This document shows, piece after piece, positions 34,213-47,236 of a DNA stretch of 64,000 nt. The stretch is from Eurosta solidaginis. Taxonomy: Eukaryota; Arthropoda; Insecta; Diptera; Tephritidae. The position numbers and the translations under genes were made by a program. Location of the stretch: positions 682,001 to 746,000 of the forward strand of contig NW_027136916.1 of NCBI RefSeq assembly GCF_040869045.1. Reading direction: 5' to 3'. Position 1 is the first letter of the stretch. Each line of letters starts with the position of its first letter. Under the pieces are notes generated by a model. The model worked only from the letters and a program-made list of their open reading frames with translations, ran no database searches and had not been told where the DNA came from.

Positions 34213-36400
34213 AAATATTTTCATACAATAACAAAAGCAATAATCTATAATTATTGCATGCCAAGCATATGCCAATCGAGGTAATAAACTACAAAAGAAA
34301 AGAACCAAAGAAGGGTGAAGAACTGAAAGGAGTAGTTTACAAACCAAGGCAAATTTCAAAGAAATTTCTTGCCTTTTAAGCAAACCAAAGAAAGGGGGTT
34401 TGCAAAGGATAATAATACAATGATTGTCACCAAAAATTATTGCAATGAATAGAGCGAATAATTTGAATAGAACGGAAATTTTCAATAAACTTTTTTCCGC
34501 TTATGAATGAGTTTACAAAGCAAAAACAGAGGCATAATGCTAAATACTTGCGAAAAGTTTGGAGGATTCTAGAGATAGAGAAGAAGAAGCGCCTTAAGTT
34601 CGTGTGATTTTAGCACACAATTTCTTTCTTTTCTGTTATTTCGCTTGAGCGTTTGAATGAGAAAAATAAGGTGAATTATATGCCAATTTTTGGCCCACTT
34701 TTGCAACAATTATTCATGTTTTATATGCATATTTGGATATATACCAAATAAGGAGTTCAACACGGTTGAACATAAGGGTTAGGGATTTAAAAATAAGAAT
34801 GAAGTAAGATAGGGTGTTATTCCACTGTATGTGTTATTGCGCACACCCTAATATGCATGCATTTGTAGAGAAAGAAGGACATTTTAAAGAAAAGAAAAGG
34901 TATGAGAAATGGCACGAAAAAGCAGAAATATTGCCAAGCATTCATGCCAAATCTACACACGCACAAGTGTTAACATAACGGCAAACTCTATACTACCACG
35001 TAACATTCAAAATGACTTTATATTTATAGCCAATTTTAAAGTTTTGCCATTTACTGGTGGCCATAATATGTTTTTTTTGAGTAACTTTCATGATACAATA
35101 AAATTATACGATAAATATGTCATACATATGTACATACATAGGGTGATTCAAAACCTATGCAACAGTTTTTAATTTAATCAAATCTCGGGTCTCAACCGTG
35201 TTAGTTTTCGATTTTTCTTTGCCCGACAAACAGGACAAGGGGAGCAAGGGGTGCTTTTGAATAATGTAGATTAATTTGTGGCATCCGAATGATCATTAGA
35301 GGTCAGCGTCTGAGCCCTTGTTACTTTCCACTGCCTCTCCGCGTTTGGTAATTTCTATGATTGTTACACTACGAGCTGCTTCCTCCGCATCCGAGTCCAG
35401 TAGTTGACTCTCAAGTAAGAAAAGCGATTTGCCAAACGTTGACCCGACAAAGCCCAATTACGTGAACGTGTCACTAACGGAGTCACTTGCGGTGTCACAT
35501 CAAGCGAATGGGACACGCTCCCCCCAAACTCACTCGTGGTGGCACCTGCAGGATCATCACCACTTGAAGGCAAATCGGAGAGATGCAGGTGGTATCGCCC
35601 GCTCAAGTCGTTTCAAGATTTTAAATTATATGTATAACTCACACCCTGCATGGAGCTCGACCCCCTAATTTACGCATGAGCTGCCGCTTAACATGTGCTT
35701 CTTTCAGTGCATTAAATTGATACTTGCAATAACACCCTGTAAACGTTTACTAGCATATCTCCTTCAGACTTTTCAAAAATGTAGCAAAAATATTTGTAAA
35801 GTTACTCACAGTAGGGCAATAGTTTAAGCCCGTTTATACTGTGAACTTTTCTGAAAATACTGAACTTTTCCTGAAAGTAAAAACTTTGCAAAAGAAATGT
35901 TCAAATATGGGAAATGTACAATTTTTGTATTAGTTTACAAAAACAAAAGCTCAAATGGGACTACTGAGCTTTGTACGTGATACAATATTCCTGAAGCAAT
36001 TTTTAAACTTAGCAACCCGGAAAAAGAGGTCAGTATAGTGGTTGCTTAGTTAAAGAAGAAATTTATTTTTTAAGGTGCATAAGATCGCATAAATATTGTT
36101 TTGAGTGAACTTGGAAAAGTTACGCGAAATATAAATAAGAAGAAATACATGCAAATGGCAAACATCCCAAAGATAGAAGTATTGACAAAGTAATGTGAGG
36201 GAGGCCTCTTAGCTTATTTTAGTTTCGATGATTGGCGCCATTCATCTTTAAGGTTTTTCGTACAGAAAATAACATTGCCTCATACCGTGCTCTATGCTAA
36301 ACTAAGTAGGGATAATCCATTGGCTACTTTAATGTTATGGGAGAAGATATTGGTAACCATCCATCCGTTTCATGAGCTATATTTGCATGCTACATGAGGT
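34213..36400. other. Spacer, no gene recognised
   Basis: Mostly AT-rich. A GC-richer island at about 35200-35680 stands out, bracketed by ataGGGTGATTC (about 35139) and aaCACCCTGT (about 35732), possibly the ends of a mariner-like element. No transposase frame is visible on either strand, and I cannot name it. Confidence 0.35.
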
Positions 36401-36404
36401 AGGA

Positions 36405-37250
36405 TGGGTTAGGTTAAGAGGGCGCATGTGGGTCTTATCTAAAATTCCACTCGGAGACATTTGTGACCATTGAGTGCCTTCAGTAAGTGGAGGGTAGTGG
36501 CACATTGGTTTCCCATTCCTATTACGGTTTCCCAACCTCTGCCAGGCTGTCGAAGAACCGCGAGGCCAGAAATATCTGCCTTGTTCTTTGAAGCCCCGGA
36601 CATCGGCTGAGAAAGTGGCGGATCGACTCCTCCTCATCATGACAGCTTCGGTAGAGGAAGCTCGTTGGTATTCGCCACCGTCGGAGCATTGGTGCGATAG
36701 CACAATAGCCTATAATAACAGCCGTAATTACCCTCACCGCGAATTTGTTCAGTTTGAGAAGAAAGCTGGTCCCTTTCCTATCCAAGCATCGCCATAAGGA
36801 CCTTGAGACTTTCCTTTTCCATTTTCGAGGCATCGCTGTAGATTGTAATGCCCCTGCCATTGTCTAGGCCTTCTCTCCATTCCTCACTTGAAGCATATCG
36901 TATGTTCTGAACCTGGAAGTCGAAAACCGCTGTGATGTGGTCGGTTTTGGGTGTTAGATCAGTTATTATTCCGTTTAAATGTCCCTCCGTCATATCGTCC
37001 TGAATCGTCGCGTGTCCGTGTCTTAGTCGTAGAGCTCCTCTTGCGGCTAATCCCTGCACAAAGACTTGTAGAGGCGTCAAGTGAAAGATTACACTTAGCG
37101 CTTCCTGAGGTGTGCTGCTCACGGCGCTTATTCCCAGGCATGCAAGCCTTTGTACTTTTCCGATCCCTTGTTGATTACTCTTTTTGTCTAGCACCTTCCA
37201 CCAGACCAGAGCTCCATATTCTGCAATTACTTAAGCTCATTTGTGTCCCA
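36405..37250 (-). pseudogene. LINE fragment with internal deletion of RNase H
   Basis: The left edge is the 3' tail (complement cttaacctaaccca). Reading leftward from 37250: the reverse transcriptase thumb VQRLACLGISAVSSTPQEAL; the family block LNGIITDLTPKTDHITAVFD shared with 5063-5998; and the RNase H start ITIYSDASKME at about 36840. The frame then jumps straight to the C-terminal region VIIGYCAIAPMLRRW and the finger CHDEEESIRHFLSRC (about 36600-36720). The middle and end of RNase H, including the DSQAA and WVPGH blocks, are missing. The reading frame also shifts between the parts. It is dead. Confidence 0.65.
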
Positions 37251-38284
37251 TCGTTCACTGTTTGGCGGTGGAGTGACATAAGGTCAACGGATAAAAAGGC
37301 CAATTGTTGTTATGGCAATGGTCAAAAGATCAGTTGGTTTTATGGCCACAAGGTCAATTGACTTTATGAACCTTATTAAATTGACTTTATGGCCAATTAG
37401 GAAATTTCCGTTTGACCTACCGACCATTTGGGAGAAAGAACAATAACCATATGTGGTCAGTTTTATATCAGATTTTTCACGTGAGATTTTCTTATCGAAG
37501 ATATCTGCTATAAAGATGTGCCTATGTTCTTTGTCCTATTCAAACTTTACGAATATATCGCTCTCATAAGCAGATAACCATAACTCTCATCCAGTTTAAT
37601 ACGTAAGAGACTTAAGTGCTGCTCTCTAATTTTTGGGCGACTGCTTAACTTAGCATCAGACGACTTTATAGAAGCGTTAGTATGTTTAAAGCTTCGTACT
37701 TCTTTCCTAAATAATTAAAATAAAGCTTGACTTTTACCCTGCGGCAGATTTGGTCTCAAGTGCTTAGACAATATAATTTATTAATTCTCCCCGGTTGTAG
37801 CTTCCGAAAAACTGCGCTCTAATTGTACAGTCCGCTTGCGAAAGCCCTTATTTGTAAGTTTTTCCTCAAAGTATCTCCGAGAAGAGCTATGCTGATGCTT
37901 TGAAAGTTTCGCTCTCAGAGCGCAGTTCTCGGCATAGTATAGAGTACTGCCGTTGCATGTTCGAAAAGGCAATGGGATTGTTCATGACGCTGAGGAAAAC
38001 AGTGTTTATGATCGCAGTGGAAGTCTACTGACTAGTCAGATGGGTTCCGCTCATAATTCTTTGGGATCGTGCCTTGTAAAGCCTGGATATCAAAAATCCT
38101 AGCAATTTGCAATCCTTTCAGAAAAGAGCCTAGTGACTACCTTTAATATGTTTACTGAGCTTTTCACATCAACTCAATAGCGACGCATTTTGAAATTTTT
38201 TACCAAAGTTTTAAAGCAACGAAAACGTTTGTAATGTTAAACTAACAGCCTCGCTGGAAGGTGGTACCCTAGATTTCTGAGATA
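37251..38284. other. Spacer with a short degenerate repeat
   Basis: Between 37263 and 37440 a loose ~20-bp motif recurs (ggtcaattg…ttttatggcca). The rest, to 38284, shows nothing recognisable. Confidence 0.35.
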
Positions 38285-38690
38285 TAGCGTTTCCAGCTCA
38301 AACAAAACTCTTTTAAAGTCAAATGAAACTTTTTACAATTCAAATGAAACTTTTTTCAATTCAAATTAAATTTTATTCAATTCAAATAAAATTTTTCTAA
38401 ATCACATGATATTTTTTTCAAATAAAATGCAAATTTTTTGATCAAATCAAATGAAATAAAACTTTTTAAAGTCATGTAAAACCAAATTAAATTTTTTTTT
38501 GAAATCAAATGAAACTTTTTTTCAATCAAATACAACTTTTTGCTAATCAAGTCAAACTTTTTTCCAATCAATTGAAAATTTTCGCCAAATCAAATGCTAC
38601 TTTTTTCAAATGATATAAATTTTTTTTTTCAAATTAAATGAAACTTTTTGATCAAATCAATCAAAATCTTTTTCAAATGAATCATTTTTA
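38285..38690 (+). repeat. Degenerate CAAATGAAACTTTTT minisatellite
   Basis: About twenty imperfect units of roughly 20 bp with consensus TCAAATGAAACTTTTTTCAA. Related sequence in opposite orientation lies at 38790-38905. Confidence 0.6.
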
Positions 38691-38789
38691 TATTTATTAT
38701 ATTTATTATGTATATATATATATTTTTCAAACTACTTGAATTTTTTTTTTCAAACTTGTAGATCTCATTAGCCGAAAAATAATTTAAAA

Positions 38790-38905
38790 TAAAAATTGTT
38801 TCATTTCATTTGAAAAAATGTTATTTGAAATGAAAAAAAGTTTCTTCTGATTTGAAACAAGTCTCATTTCACAACAAAAATTTCATTTCATTTGAAAACA
38901 TTTTT
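38790..38905 (-). repeat. Inverted block of the CAAATGAAA minisatellite
   Basis: Repeats of TTTCATTTGAAAA, the complement of the motif at 38285-38690. The two blocks could pair across a ~100-bp spacer that includes a (TA)n run at about 38710. Confidence 0.55.
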
Positions 38906-41129
38906 TTTTTATTTCTAAAAGTAATAGTTACATAATTGGTATCCGAATACTTTTAGTGTAGTTTTCATATGTATCTAACTGTTTTTTCAGCGGTACTCAA
39001 AGAATGCATGTGGCAATTCCGGAGTACAGCAATTTGCTACCTGTGGCGTTGCTTCTATAGCTTTGCTCTAAAAAATCAACTTCGTCTGTACAAAACATCT
39101 TTTAGTACGCATATTTCGATTAGCCATTCTAGTGGCGCCCGATAAGGCACGTCTAGAATATTGGAACTTTTTACACTTGCATTTATTACAATATAGATTA
39201 GTTTGGTACGCCTTAGATTGATTTAATTCAGGCAATCAAGCTGATATACTTTATACAAATAAAAATAAATAGATTTAATTTTATTTAATTAGTTCTCCTA
39301 CGACCTTACCATTCTTAAATACAAATTAGATTTATTTCTTACAAGCTTATTATATTTTGTGTTATTAAACTGATTACGGCTTGTTTGTTGTCTTTTTAAG
39401 TTCTTTTGCTTTAATTGTTTGTATAACAGACATTTTGTTTTACAAAATCTCTTTTATGTCCCTCTATTTGTAGTTGACTTCTTTCAAAGAAAGAAATCTG
39501 GCTTCTCCAACTCTTCAGTATCCCCCTCATTGTTTACACGCTTTGCTGTTTTCAAGGTTCATTGTGCACTAAAAGATGTGTGTCCTTGACAAGTCAGTAT
39601 CTACACAAAATTGTAAGAGAAAAGTGCAAAAAAAAAAACGTTTACAATTTAAAATGTAAAAAAAACGGCTTCTAGATGACAAATGGAGATAGTCATTCAA
39701 GGTATTGTCGCTTGTCAACATATACATAAATGACAACTCACAGCCGCTTACCCTAAATTCCCCCATCATCTTTCACACAGCTACATATGGCAATTGTCAA
39801 GCATTTGTCCACAGAGTCCGCCTTCTCCATACGCTTCCCGCTTGGTCAGGTGTTGCTCCTGTCCCCTTACGCCAACTCACTTGTCGCGTGTCTTCGTTAA
39901 CACCTGCTGCTGGCCATTTCACTTGACTTGCATTGCCATATTCGCTGCTATTGGGGCAATTCCTGTTGTTTTTTTTTTTTTACTTTTTTGTTTACGTGTT
40001 TTTTTGTTTTTTTTACTTCGTTGTGCTGACATGTTTAGTTTGTTCTTGTTTACTTTGTTGTTATTGCTGTATTTGTGCTTCATTGGCAGTTGCTGTTTAT
40101 TTTATTACATCTTTTATTCTCTTATGCTCATTTGCAATTTGCTGACATTTGAGGACAAAAGCCTTAAGTCTTAGCAAATTTCAATGGTCTTAAAAAATTC
40201 TGTGATGATTTCCATACAATATGTAGAAAATGATTTATTTCGAGGGAGGACACAACAATGTTGGGTACAATTAATAGTAAATGTACTAAAAAAACAATAA
40301 AAATTTTAATTTTGATTAGATGAAAGAATAGAAGTTGCGACGAAAAGACACGAGTGGAATGGGATTGGCTTATAACTCAGCATATCAGAGAAAATAGTTA
40401 ATAAAACTTAATAAACATGAGAAAGTCTTGCCTCCGCACACGAAAATTGAATCGAAGGGAGCATGCTCACGTTTTCTGGATATTCTAGGTTGTTAAAGCG
40501 CCTTCGGTAAGCTTAAGCTGCTTTGTGGTAGAAGATTCTTGAACTGAAGCAAAACTATATATGTAAAGGATGGATCTTAGACGAGAAGGTTTTCTGGGTG
40601 TCGGTAAGTATATTGAAGAAAAACTTGCTAATTAAATACTAAGACGCAACTTACGTTGAAAGAGGCCAATGAGAAGATAAACTGACAAAGACAGAGGGTT
40701 TTTTGAACGCAGTGAATTTGGCCAAGTTGTGTCATCTACACACATCAATGACTGGTACTCCCCGTATCACTGCGGGGAAAACAAAGAAAACATGGTTGAC
40801 ACCTGGAGAATAGAAGACCTGCCTAACAGTTTAAGGAATAATCTTTAGAATTACATACTGAGTTAGGGCTTTATGGCTGGCAATTATAAAGCAATATTCA
40901 AGTTTTATTTTTTATTCAACGCGTTTCGGTGCTATTGCATTTTCTTCAGGGAGTCAAGTTTTTATGTAAAAATAAGGGCAACCTCCTAGGAAGAAAAAAT
41001 GCTATAGAATTAATTTCAAAACTATAGGTCAATGTTCGGCTGTGGTGGAAATGTAATAAAGGGCTTTTCTGGCACTTGGTTTGAATTTTGAATTTTGATA
41101 GTAACGAAGGCCGGAACAGTGGCGTGTAC
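38906..41129. other. Spacer, no supportable gene
   Basis: A 126-residue frame at 39794-40174 is mostly Phe/Leu/Cys produced by T-rich sequence and has no family features. A CTGAAGA…GAAACGCG structured motif lies on the minus strand at 40905-40965. The remainder is plain sequence. Confidence 0.35.
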
Positions 41130-41580
41130 TGACGATAAAATGAATGCCTCAGTCAAAAATAGATGAATTATGACGGAAAGTGAGATCGCTTAAAAGATTG
41201 TGAGTGAGAATGAAACGTGTTTCATGACCAAAAACTGGGCTAATTTTACTTAAACCAAGACTGAACTTAAGAAAGACTGAAACGGAATCTAAGATGAAGA
41301 CAATAACTGAACGTCAAACGAGGATTGTGAGTAAGGATGATTCACTGCATAAATACTGAAGGGCAAACTGAGACTAAGACGGATATTGTAAGCGAAAATA
41401 GAATTGTGTACTAAGAGAGGCTGACAATGACACTGAAGCTAAGATTGTGTTACCAAGTGCGACGGAAACTTAGACTAAGATTCTTAGTCAGAGAAAATTT
41501 TTGAGAACATTTGGCTAAGAGTAGAACTGAGACTGATTGGGACTGAAACTAGAATTGCAGCCTAGGCTGATAAATATATG
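41130..41580 (+). repeat. Cryptic purine-rich repeat (GACTGAAACTAAGA-like)
   Basis: Irregular reiteration of actgaaac, gactaagac and agactgaga over about 400 bp. It is too degenerate to give a period. Confidence 0.35.
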
Positions 41581-41798
41581 ACAAACAAGCAGGAGAATAT
41601 AAGCAATGTGAGATGCGCTGCAAGTTCGAACAGTTTAAGGTAATCTCTGCCTATCACACAGGCTAGTATCGTAGGGTGCTTTTACTAAAGCGTTTCGAAG
41701 GTACTTTACCGCCCGCAATACACATAGAAACTTGTGCGATCATTTTTCTGTTAGTAAAATAAAAGTAACAACAATTAAGAAAAAAGCTGGATTCACAC

Positions 41799-42300
41799 TG
41801 TACCGATTTTTGGGACAATCCGCTTAAAAACTTCTGCTAACGCTCGAATCGCTGAACTGTCGAATAAATAAGTCCAATATTCAGTTTTGAGTAATGATCT
41901 TTATTTACACCACTTTGGTGGTAGTAAATTTACACTTCAATATCACGTACTTCACAAAAGTGTGTTTTAATCAAACTGATTAGTCATTCCTCAGCTTACG
42001 ATGCTTTTATTCTCTCTGTTGCTTCGTTCCCATATTTCTCCTAAGGTCTAGAGTTTTCACGAACATGGAACAGTCGTATCGCATACTTGATTATTAAGCT
42101 ATATGGGTGTGTATGTGTGAGTATGAACTTCGTCTCTTAGCTGATGACTACATATGTGTATGTCAGATAATCCCTTTGCTTTAAGCTGCTGGTTATGTGT
42201 GTGAAATATTCTTCGTTGCCTTGTATATAAGTGTGGCTTCTTGCCGTTTTTGTTGTTGTGATTATTTACTAACAGCATAGTGATGTCAACATTCGCCACA
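41799..42300 (-). mobile_element. Solo gypsy-type LTR (copy C)
   Basis: This 502-bp relative of the other three LTRs has TG…CA ends on the plus-strand view (tgtaccg… and …cgccaca). The flanks acac and atac match at three of four bases, so the TSD is decayed. The TATA-like position reads gcttttattctc. Confidence 0.65.
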
Positions 42301-42544
42301 ATACTAAATAGAGAAGCAACTGAGCCATAAAAAGAGAATGGAAATAGGACGGACGGAACTTACTTCCGAACAGTTAGCAGTTGACAGGAAGCAGACAACA
42401 AAAGTGTAGTAGGGGCAGCTTAAATTTAATTAATTTTTGGCCATGAAGAAGGCTTCACAGAGATTTACCTATATTTAAATCTTATGCAGTTTTGATTCTT
42501 TACCAAAAAAAGATTGAAGCAAAGGGAAGGCCCGGGAGAGTTAA

Positions 42545-42715
42545 TTTGGAATAAAAAAATATTCTAAGCGCGATCCTTCCTCGGAAGTGGTTTGGCAAAC
42601 ACTACGAGTGCGCTCCTGACATCGTCTCAGCGAAAGTTAAACTGTTTGCTGATGCCTTACGGAGTTAGCTTAAAACATGTAGGGCTTGTTCCGAAAATTG
42701 GTTGGAAAAATTTAA
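42545..42715 (+). repeat. SINE fragment (tRNA-derived family), internal part
   Basis: Matches the middle of the full SINE at 48622-48981: tcctcggaagtggtttggcaaacactacgag, then tgatgcc.tacggagt and aaaacatgtaggg. The tRNA-like head and 3' tail are absent or beyond recognition. Confidence 0.6.
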
Positions 42716-43539
42716 AATCTTCTTCTGATTAAATAGTGCTTTAGACTGTAGGTATATGAAGGTTTACTTTCGATTTCCCTGCAAAAGAAATTTTGTTAAG
42801 AGACCTGTATAAGAAACAAATTTTCACTTTTGTCTACTACAAAAAATAAAAACCAAAATGTGCATAGTAAATAATAAATAAATAAAACGTCGTATTTATT
42901 TGACAAATAACAGCATGCCACATCCGCTTAGTAATATTACTAAAAGCAACCAGACTATAATAAATATGAAGGAAGAATAGAAGTCAAATACTATTACCAG
43001 TACGACAGCGACAGAGCTAAGCTTACGGAATTCCGCGTGGCAACTGCATTTGAAGCATTACAAATTCTACTGAATCAAAAAAAAAAAAAAAAAACACAAC
43101 AACTGCTTACAGGTCGGAACTAACAGCATAAACCTATTTACGTGTGGTATTTGACACGAAAAAGGTGAATATTTTACTTAAATATATAGCGCAAAGCCGT
43201 TTATGTGGTTACAGGTGAGAGTAGTGTTGCGATGACATTGAGAGTAACGGGTGTGCTCACTTTTATGATTACGTCTGTTGCTAATCCTACTTTTAAGGTT
43301 GTGGCCATTGTTAGAATGGAATTGGAAATGGTTTAACTAACGTCTTCGGCTATTCTGACCGCTACGGTTTCGTTTGGGGACAAGGCCGAGGATTATATTT
43401 ACTGTTACTTTTATTCTTACGGTTTATATTACTGTCACAACAATGACTGCGACAATACAACCCCTAACTTACGGTTGCGATTACACTTCAAGCCTCACGA
43501 GAACTTCAAAATGATACCTTTCCCTTCTACTACATTTTC
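42716..43539. other. Spacer
   Basis: AT-rich, with an A run at about 43078-43096 and a weak ggttgcggttac-like reiteration at 43200-43500. No gene seen. Confidence 0.3.
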
Positions 43540-43780
43540 AGTTGTAAATGAGAAAGCGTCCATTGAAAATAAGAAAAGGCATTTGTAAATAAGAAAACGT
43601 CACATAATAATGAGAATAATTACAAGTAAATGAGTAGGAGTCAGTTGAATAGAAGATTTGTTTATTGCTACTAAGGCTAGCCAATTGTAAATTAGGAAAG
43701 ACAATTGTAAATCAGAAAGGATAGTTTGCTAATGAGAAAGCGACAATAGCAATTGCAAGAGAGCCATTTGAGTATCATTA
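43540..43780 (-). repeat. Minisatellite, inverted block
   Basis: Repeats such as gtaaatgagaaagcgtc are the complement of the CATTTACAACTGAC / GACGCTTTCTCAT units that fill 44230-45900. Confidence 0.6.
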
Positions 43781-44229
43781 ATTTGATGTGCTATTATTGT
43801 CTGCAGTGGCATCGATCCACCAACAGAGGGCTTAGGTTAGGATAAGCACATGCAATGCTGAAGTAATATCAGTTTTTAAACGATTAAAAGAGCAGGCGAA
43901 TGATTTAAACGACAGAGATTTGGTGTACAACAACGGGCCGTGCCATGCCTACAATCAAAATGCTTAAAACGAACAAACGGAAGTGCTGCATTTAGCATCG
44001 TGCTCGCCAATGCTGATTTCCATCGAGACTCTTTAGGGAGAAGTAAAAAAAAAATAGTTGCAAGGATACATTACTCTCGCACCGAAAAATTGGCAGTTTG
44101 TTGTATGGCAACAGTTGCAATATTTAGACTATTCGTCTGATGGAACGAAGAGAAAATCAAATGTAGGAAACTGCGTCCATTTCAAGATATGCCAGTGGGA
44201 ACGTAGGAAGTTTTACATAGTTTGGATAC
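43781..44229. other. Spacer between inverted minisatellite blocks
   Basis: About 450 bp with short frames on the plus strand (43940-44140 and 44058-44354) that show no family features. Nothing recognised. Confidence 0.3.
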
Positions 44230-45900
44230 ATATGTTCTCAAAAACAAAAAACGCTTTAACATTTTCATGTGATACATTACCATTTACAAGTGCCTATTCT
44301 TACTTCCATACAACGCTTTGGCATTTAAAAATGACTATTCCCATTAACAACTGACTGTTAATCTTGACTATTATCATTTCCATATGGCGCTTTTCGTTTA
44401 AAAATATCTGTTCACATTACTTTATGATGTTTCCGTATTTAAAGTTGACTTTTCTCATTTACAACTGACTATTCTCAATTACTGTTAACGCTTTTAAATT
44501 TCCGTATGACGATCTCTCCTTTCTAAGCGACTATTCTCATAAAATCAGCTGAGCGAAACTGTCAGTCGGAACATTGAAAATTTTACATAATTTCATGTAA
44601 TACATTACCATTTATAATTGTCTATTCTCATTTCCATATGACCACTTGGCTTTCAAAATTCACCATTGCAATTTACAATTGACAGTCCTCAATTACTATT
44701 GACTATAAGTGACTACTCATAATTCTATATGGCTCTTTTTCGTTTAAAAATTGCTATTCCCATTTGTTTATGACGCTTTTGCATTAAAATTTATTATTCT
44801 CATTTATAACAACTGACTGTTCTCAATTACTATTGATTGTAAGTGACTATTATCATTTCCATATGGCGCTTTTCGTTTAAAAATATCTGTTCACATTACT
44901 TTATGGTGTTTCCGCATTTAAAGTTGACTTTTCTCATTTACAACTGACTATTCTCAATTACTGTTGATGCTTTAAATTTCCGTATGACGATCTCTCATTT
45001 TTAAGTATCTATTCTCATTTTCATATGACGTTTTCGCATTAAAAATTTACTGTGCTAATTTACAACTGAGTGCTCTAAATTACTGTTGACGTTTTCAAAT
45101 TTTTATATGAAGCTTTCTGATTTATAAGTGATTATTCTTACCTCCATATGATGTCTTTGCATTTTAATTTGACTATTCTCATTTACACTGACTATTCTCA
45201 GTTACAATTGCTGATTTTGAAAATTGCAGATGACCATACCAAAAATGTGCATCTCATACATTACCACTTGTAAGTGCTTATTCTTTTTTCCATATGACGC
45301 TTTGGCATTTAAAATTGATTAATCCAATTTATAACTGACTGTTCTCAATTACTATTGACGGTAAGTGACTATTATCATTTCCATATGGCGAATTTTCATT
45401 TAAAAATGACTGCTCCCATTTATTTATGACGCTATTGCATTAAAATTGACTATTCTCGTTTATAACTGACTATTCTCAATTACTGTTGACGCTTTAAAAT
45501 TTCCGGGTGACGATATCTCATTTTAAAGTGATTATTTTCGTTTTCATATTACGTTTTCGCATTAAAAATTGACTTTTCTCATTTACAACTAGGTGTTCTC
45601 AATTACTGTTGACGATTTAAAATTTTAATATGACCTTTCTGATTTATACGTGACTATTTTCACTTTTATATGACATTTTCGCATTAAAACTGACTACTCT
45701 CATTTACAACTGTGTGTTTTCCATTGGTCCATCTGTTGACGCCTTCAAATTTTCATCTGACGCTTTTTCATTTAAAAGTGTGACTATTCGCACCTCCTTA
45801 TAACGTCTTTGCATTTTACTTTAACTATTCTCAGTTACACTGACTATTCTCACTTACAATTGCCGTTTTCGAAATTTACAGGTGACTATTCCCAAACAAG
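44230..45900 (+). repeat. Alternating ~20-bp minisatellite with ~500-bp higher-order repeat
   Basis: Two ~20-bp motifs alternate: TTTACAACTGACTATTCTCA and TTTCCATATGACGCTTTCGC. A longer landmark, catatggcg followed by tttaaaaat, recurs at 44381, 44870 and 45382. No reading frame. Confidence 0.75.
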
Positions 45901-46639
45901 TTTAAATTATTCAGGGGCAATTCCATTTTAAGCTAAACAATAATTTTTTGCCCATAAATTTATGACATCTTGTGTTTATTTACTTCTTGTTTGTTTATTT
46001 ATTGCTGTACTTGGTTAAGCAAAACTTCCTGCATTTAAGCACATAAGCTGATTTAGACTTTATCGGTGTGCAATTTTTCTCAACTTGATAAATTGATGTA
46101 ATGACAATAGCGTTACATAATTCATATGCACAAGCACCCAAGGAATCTACACTCACACACACGATACCACATCGCTTTACATGTGTGCCATTAAGTTTGC
46201 ATGTATTTATTTCTGCATATTTTTCTCCAATATCCCTTTTGTTGCAGTTGTTCTTGTTGTTGTGTTTCAGAATTATTTTATTATTACATATCGTGTGCAA
46301 TTTTGTATGCATACAAATCTTTGAACTATTAGCTTATAAATAAATAAATGCACTGCATGAGATTTATGACACACTCACAGTCAGGTGCCGTAGCAAATTT
46401 CGTTAAATATGTGTATGTGTGTATGTGTGCGCGTGCGTACTTGCATGCAGATTGAATGTGATGAATAAAGAATTTCATAAATAATTTTATTCTTTTTCAG
46501 GAAATGATTACTTTGGAGTAATCGGGAAGGGTTTAAAAAAATTTTTCTGAAATTGTTGAAGATAATTAAATTCATAAAATTGCTTACGAATGATACAAGA
46601 GACTATTTGAATAGTTAGATGTTCTCTACAGGGCTACGT
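45901..46639. other. Spacer
   Basis: AT-rich with a (TG)n stretch at about 46408-46440. No gene seen. Confidence 0.3.
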
Positions 46640-46800
46640 TAAAATACAATAAGAATGGTGCGTGGGCCCAGATAAGCCCGTATACCGAATTTGGTGAAGG
46701 ATCTCAATAATTGCTCAAGTTATCGTGTTAAGGGCGGACAGACTGACTGACGGACATGGTTTAAACAAATTTTTTTCAATTCAAAGCTATTTCTATTATA
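46640..46800 (+). repeat. Dispersed dipteran repeat fragment
   Basis: Contains the recognisable blocks cccgtataccgaatttggtgaagg, caagttatcgtgttaa and gacagactgactgacggaca. It belongs to the family at 29330-29930 and 55590-56345, or to a close companion of it. Confidence 0.45.
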
Positions 46801-47236
46801 ATATTATGCCGAAAACATTGCATTTTAACAATTACCTCTGTTAAAGTTATATGTGGCAATGGAGTTATATTCATATATCAGGTTTTAAAGCATTCAATTC
46901 ATTGCATACATACTTTTGTGGTATACCACTGCGTATGAGTAATATTTTCTCCTCTACCAATTTACCGCATTTTACATGTAGCAGCACCTACACACATATA
47001 AACATACATATTTAATCAAGTACTACTAAGCATATTTGCACGTGCTTTCCTTTCATTTCTCTATGGACCAATATATCGGCAAAAGTGTAAATTCAAGTGA
47101 TAACAAGGGAATATCATTGACGGAACGAAATTTAATACGATGAATTCGTTAATGCGTAGGAAAATTTGAAATGCACTGATTGCCATAAGATTTATTTTCT
47201 AAAATAAATCAACATATGCATATTTCAGTTGCTGTT
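46801..47236. other. Spacer
   Basis: AT-rich; nothing recognised. Confidence 0.3.

Noticed and set aside
39794..40174. 126-residue Phe/Leu/Cys-rich frame that could look like a membrane protein
   Set aside because: Hydrophobicity comes from T-rich low-complexity DNA; overlapping frames look the same and no family motif is present.
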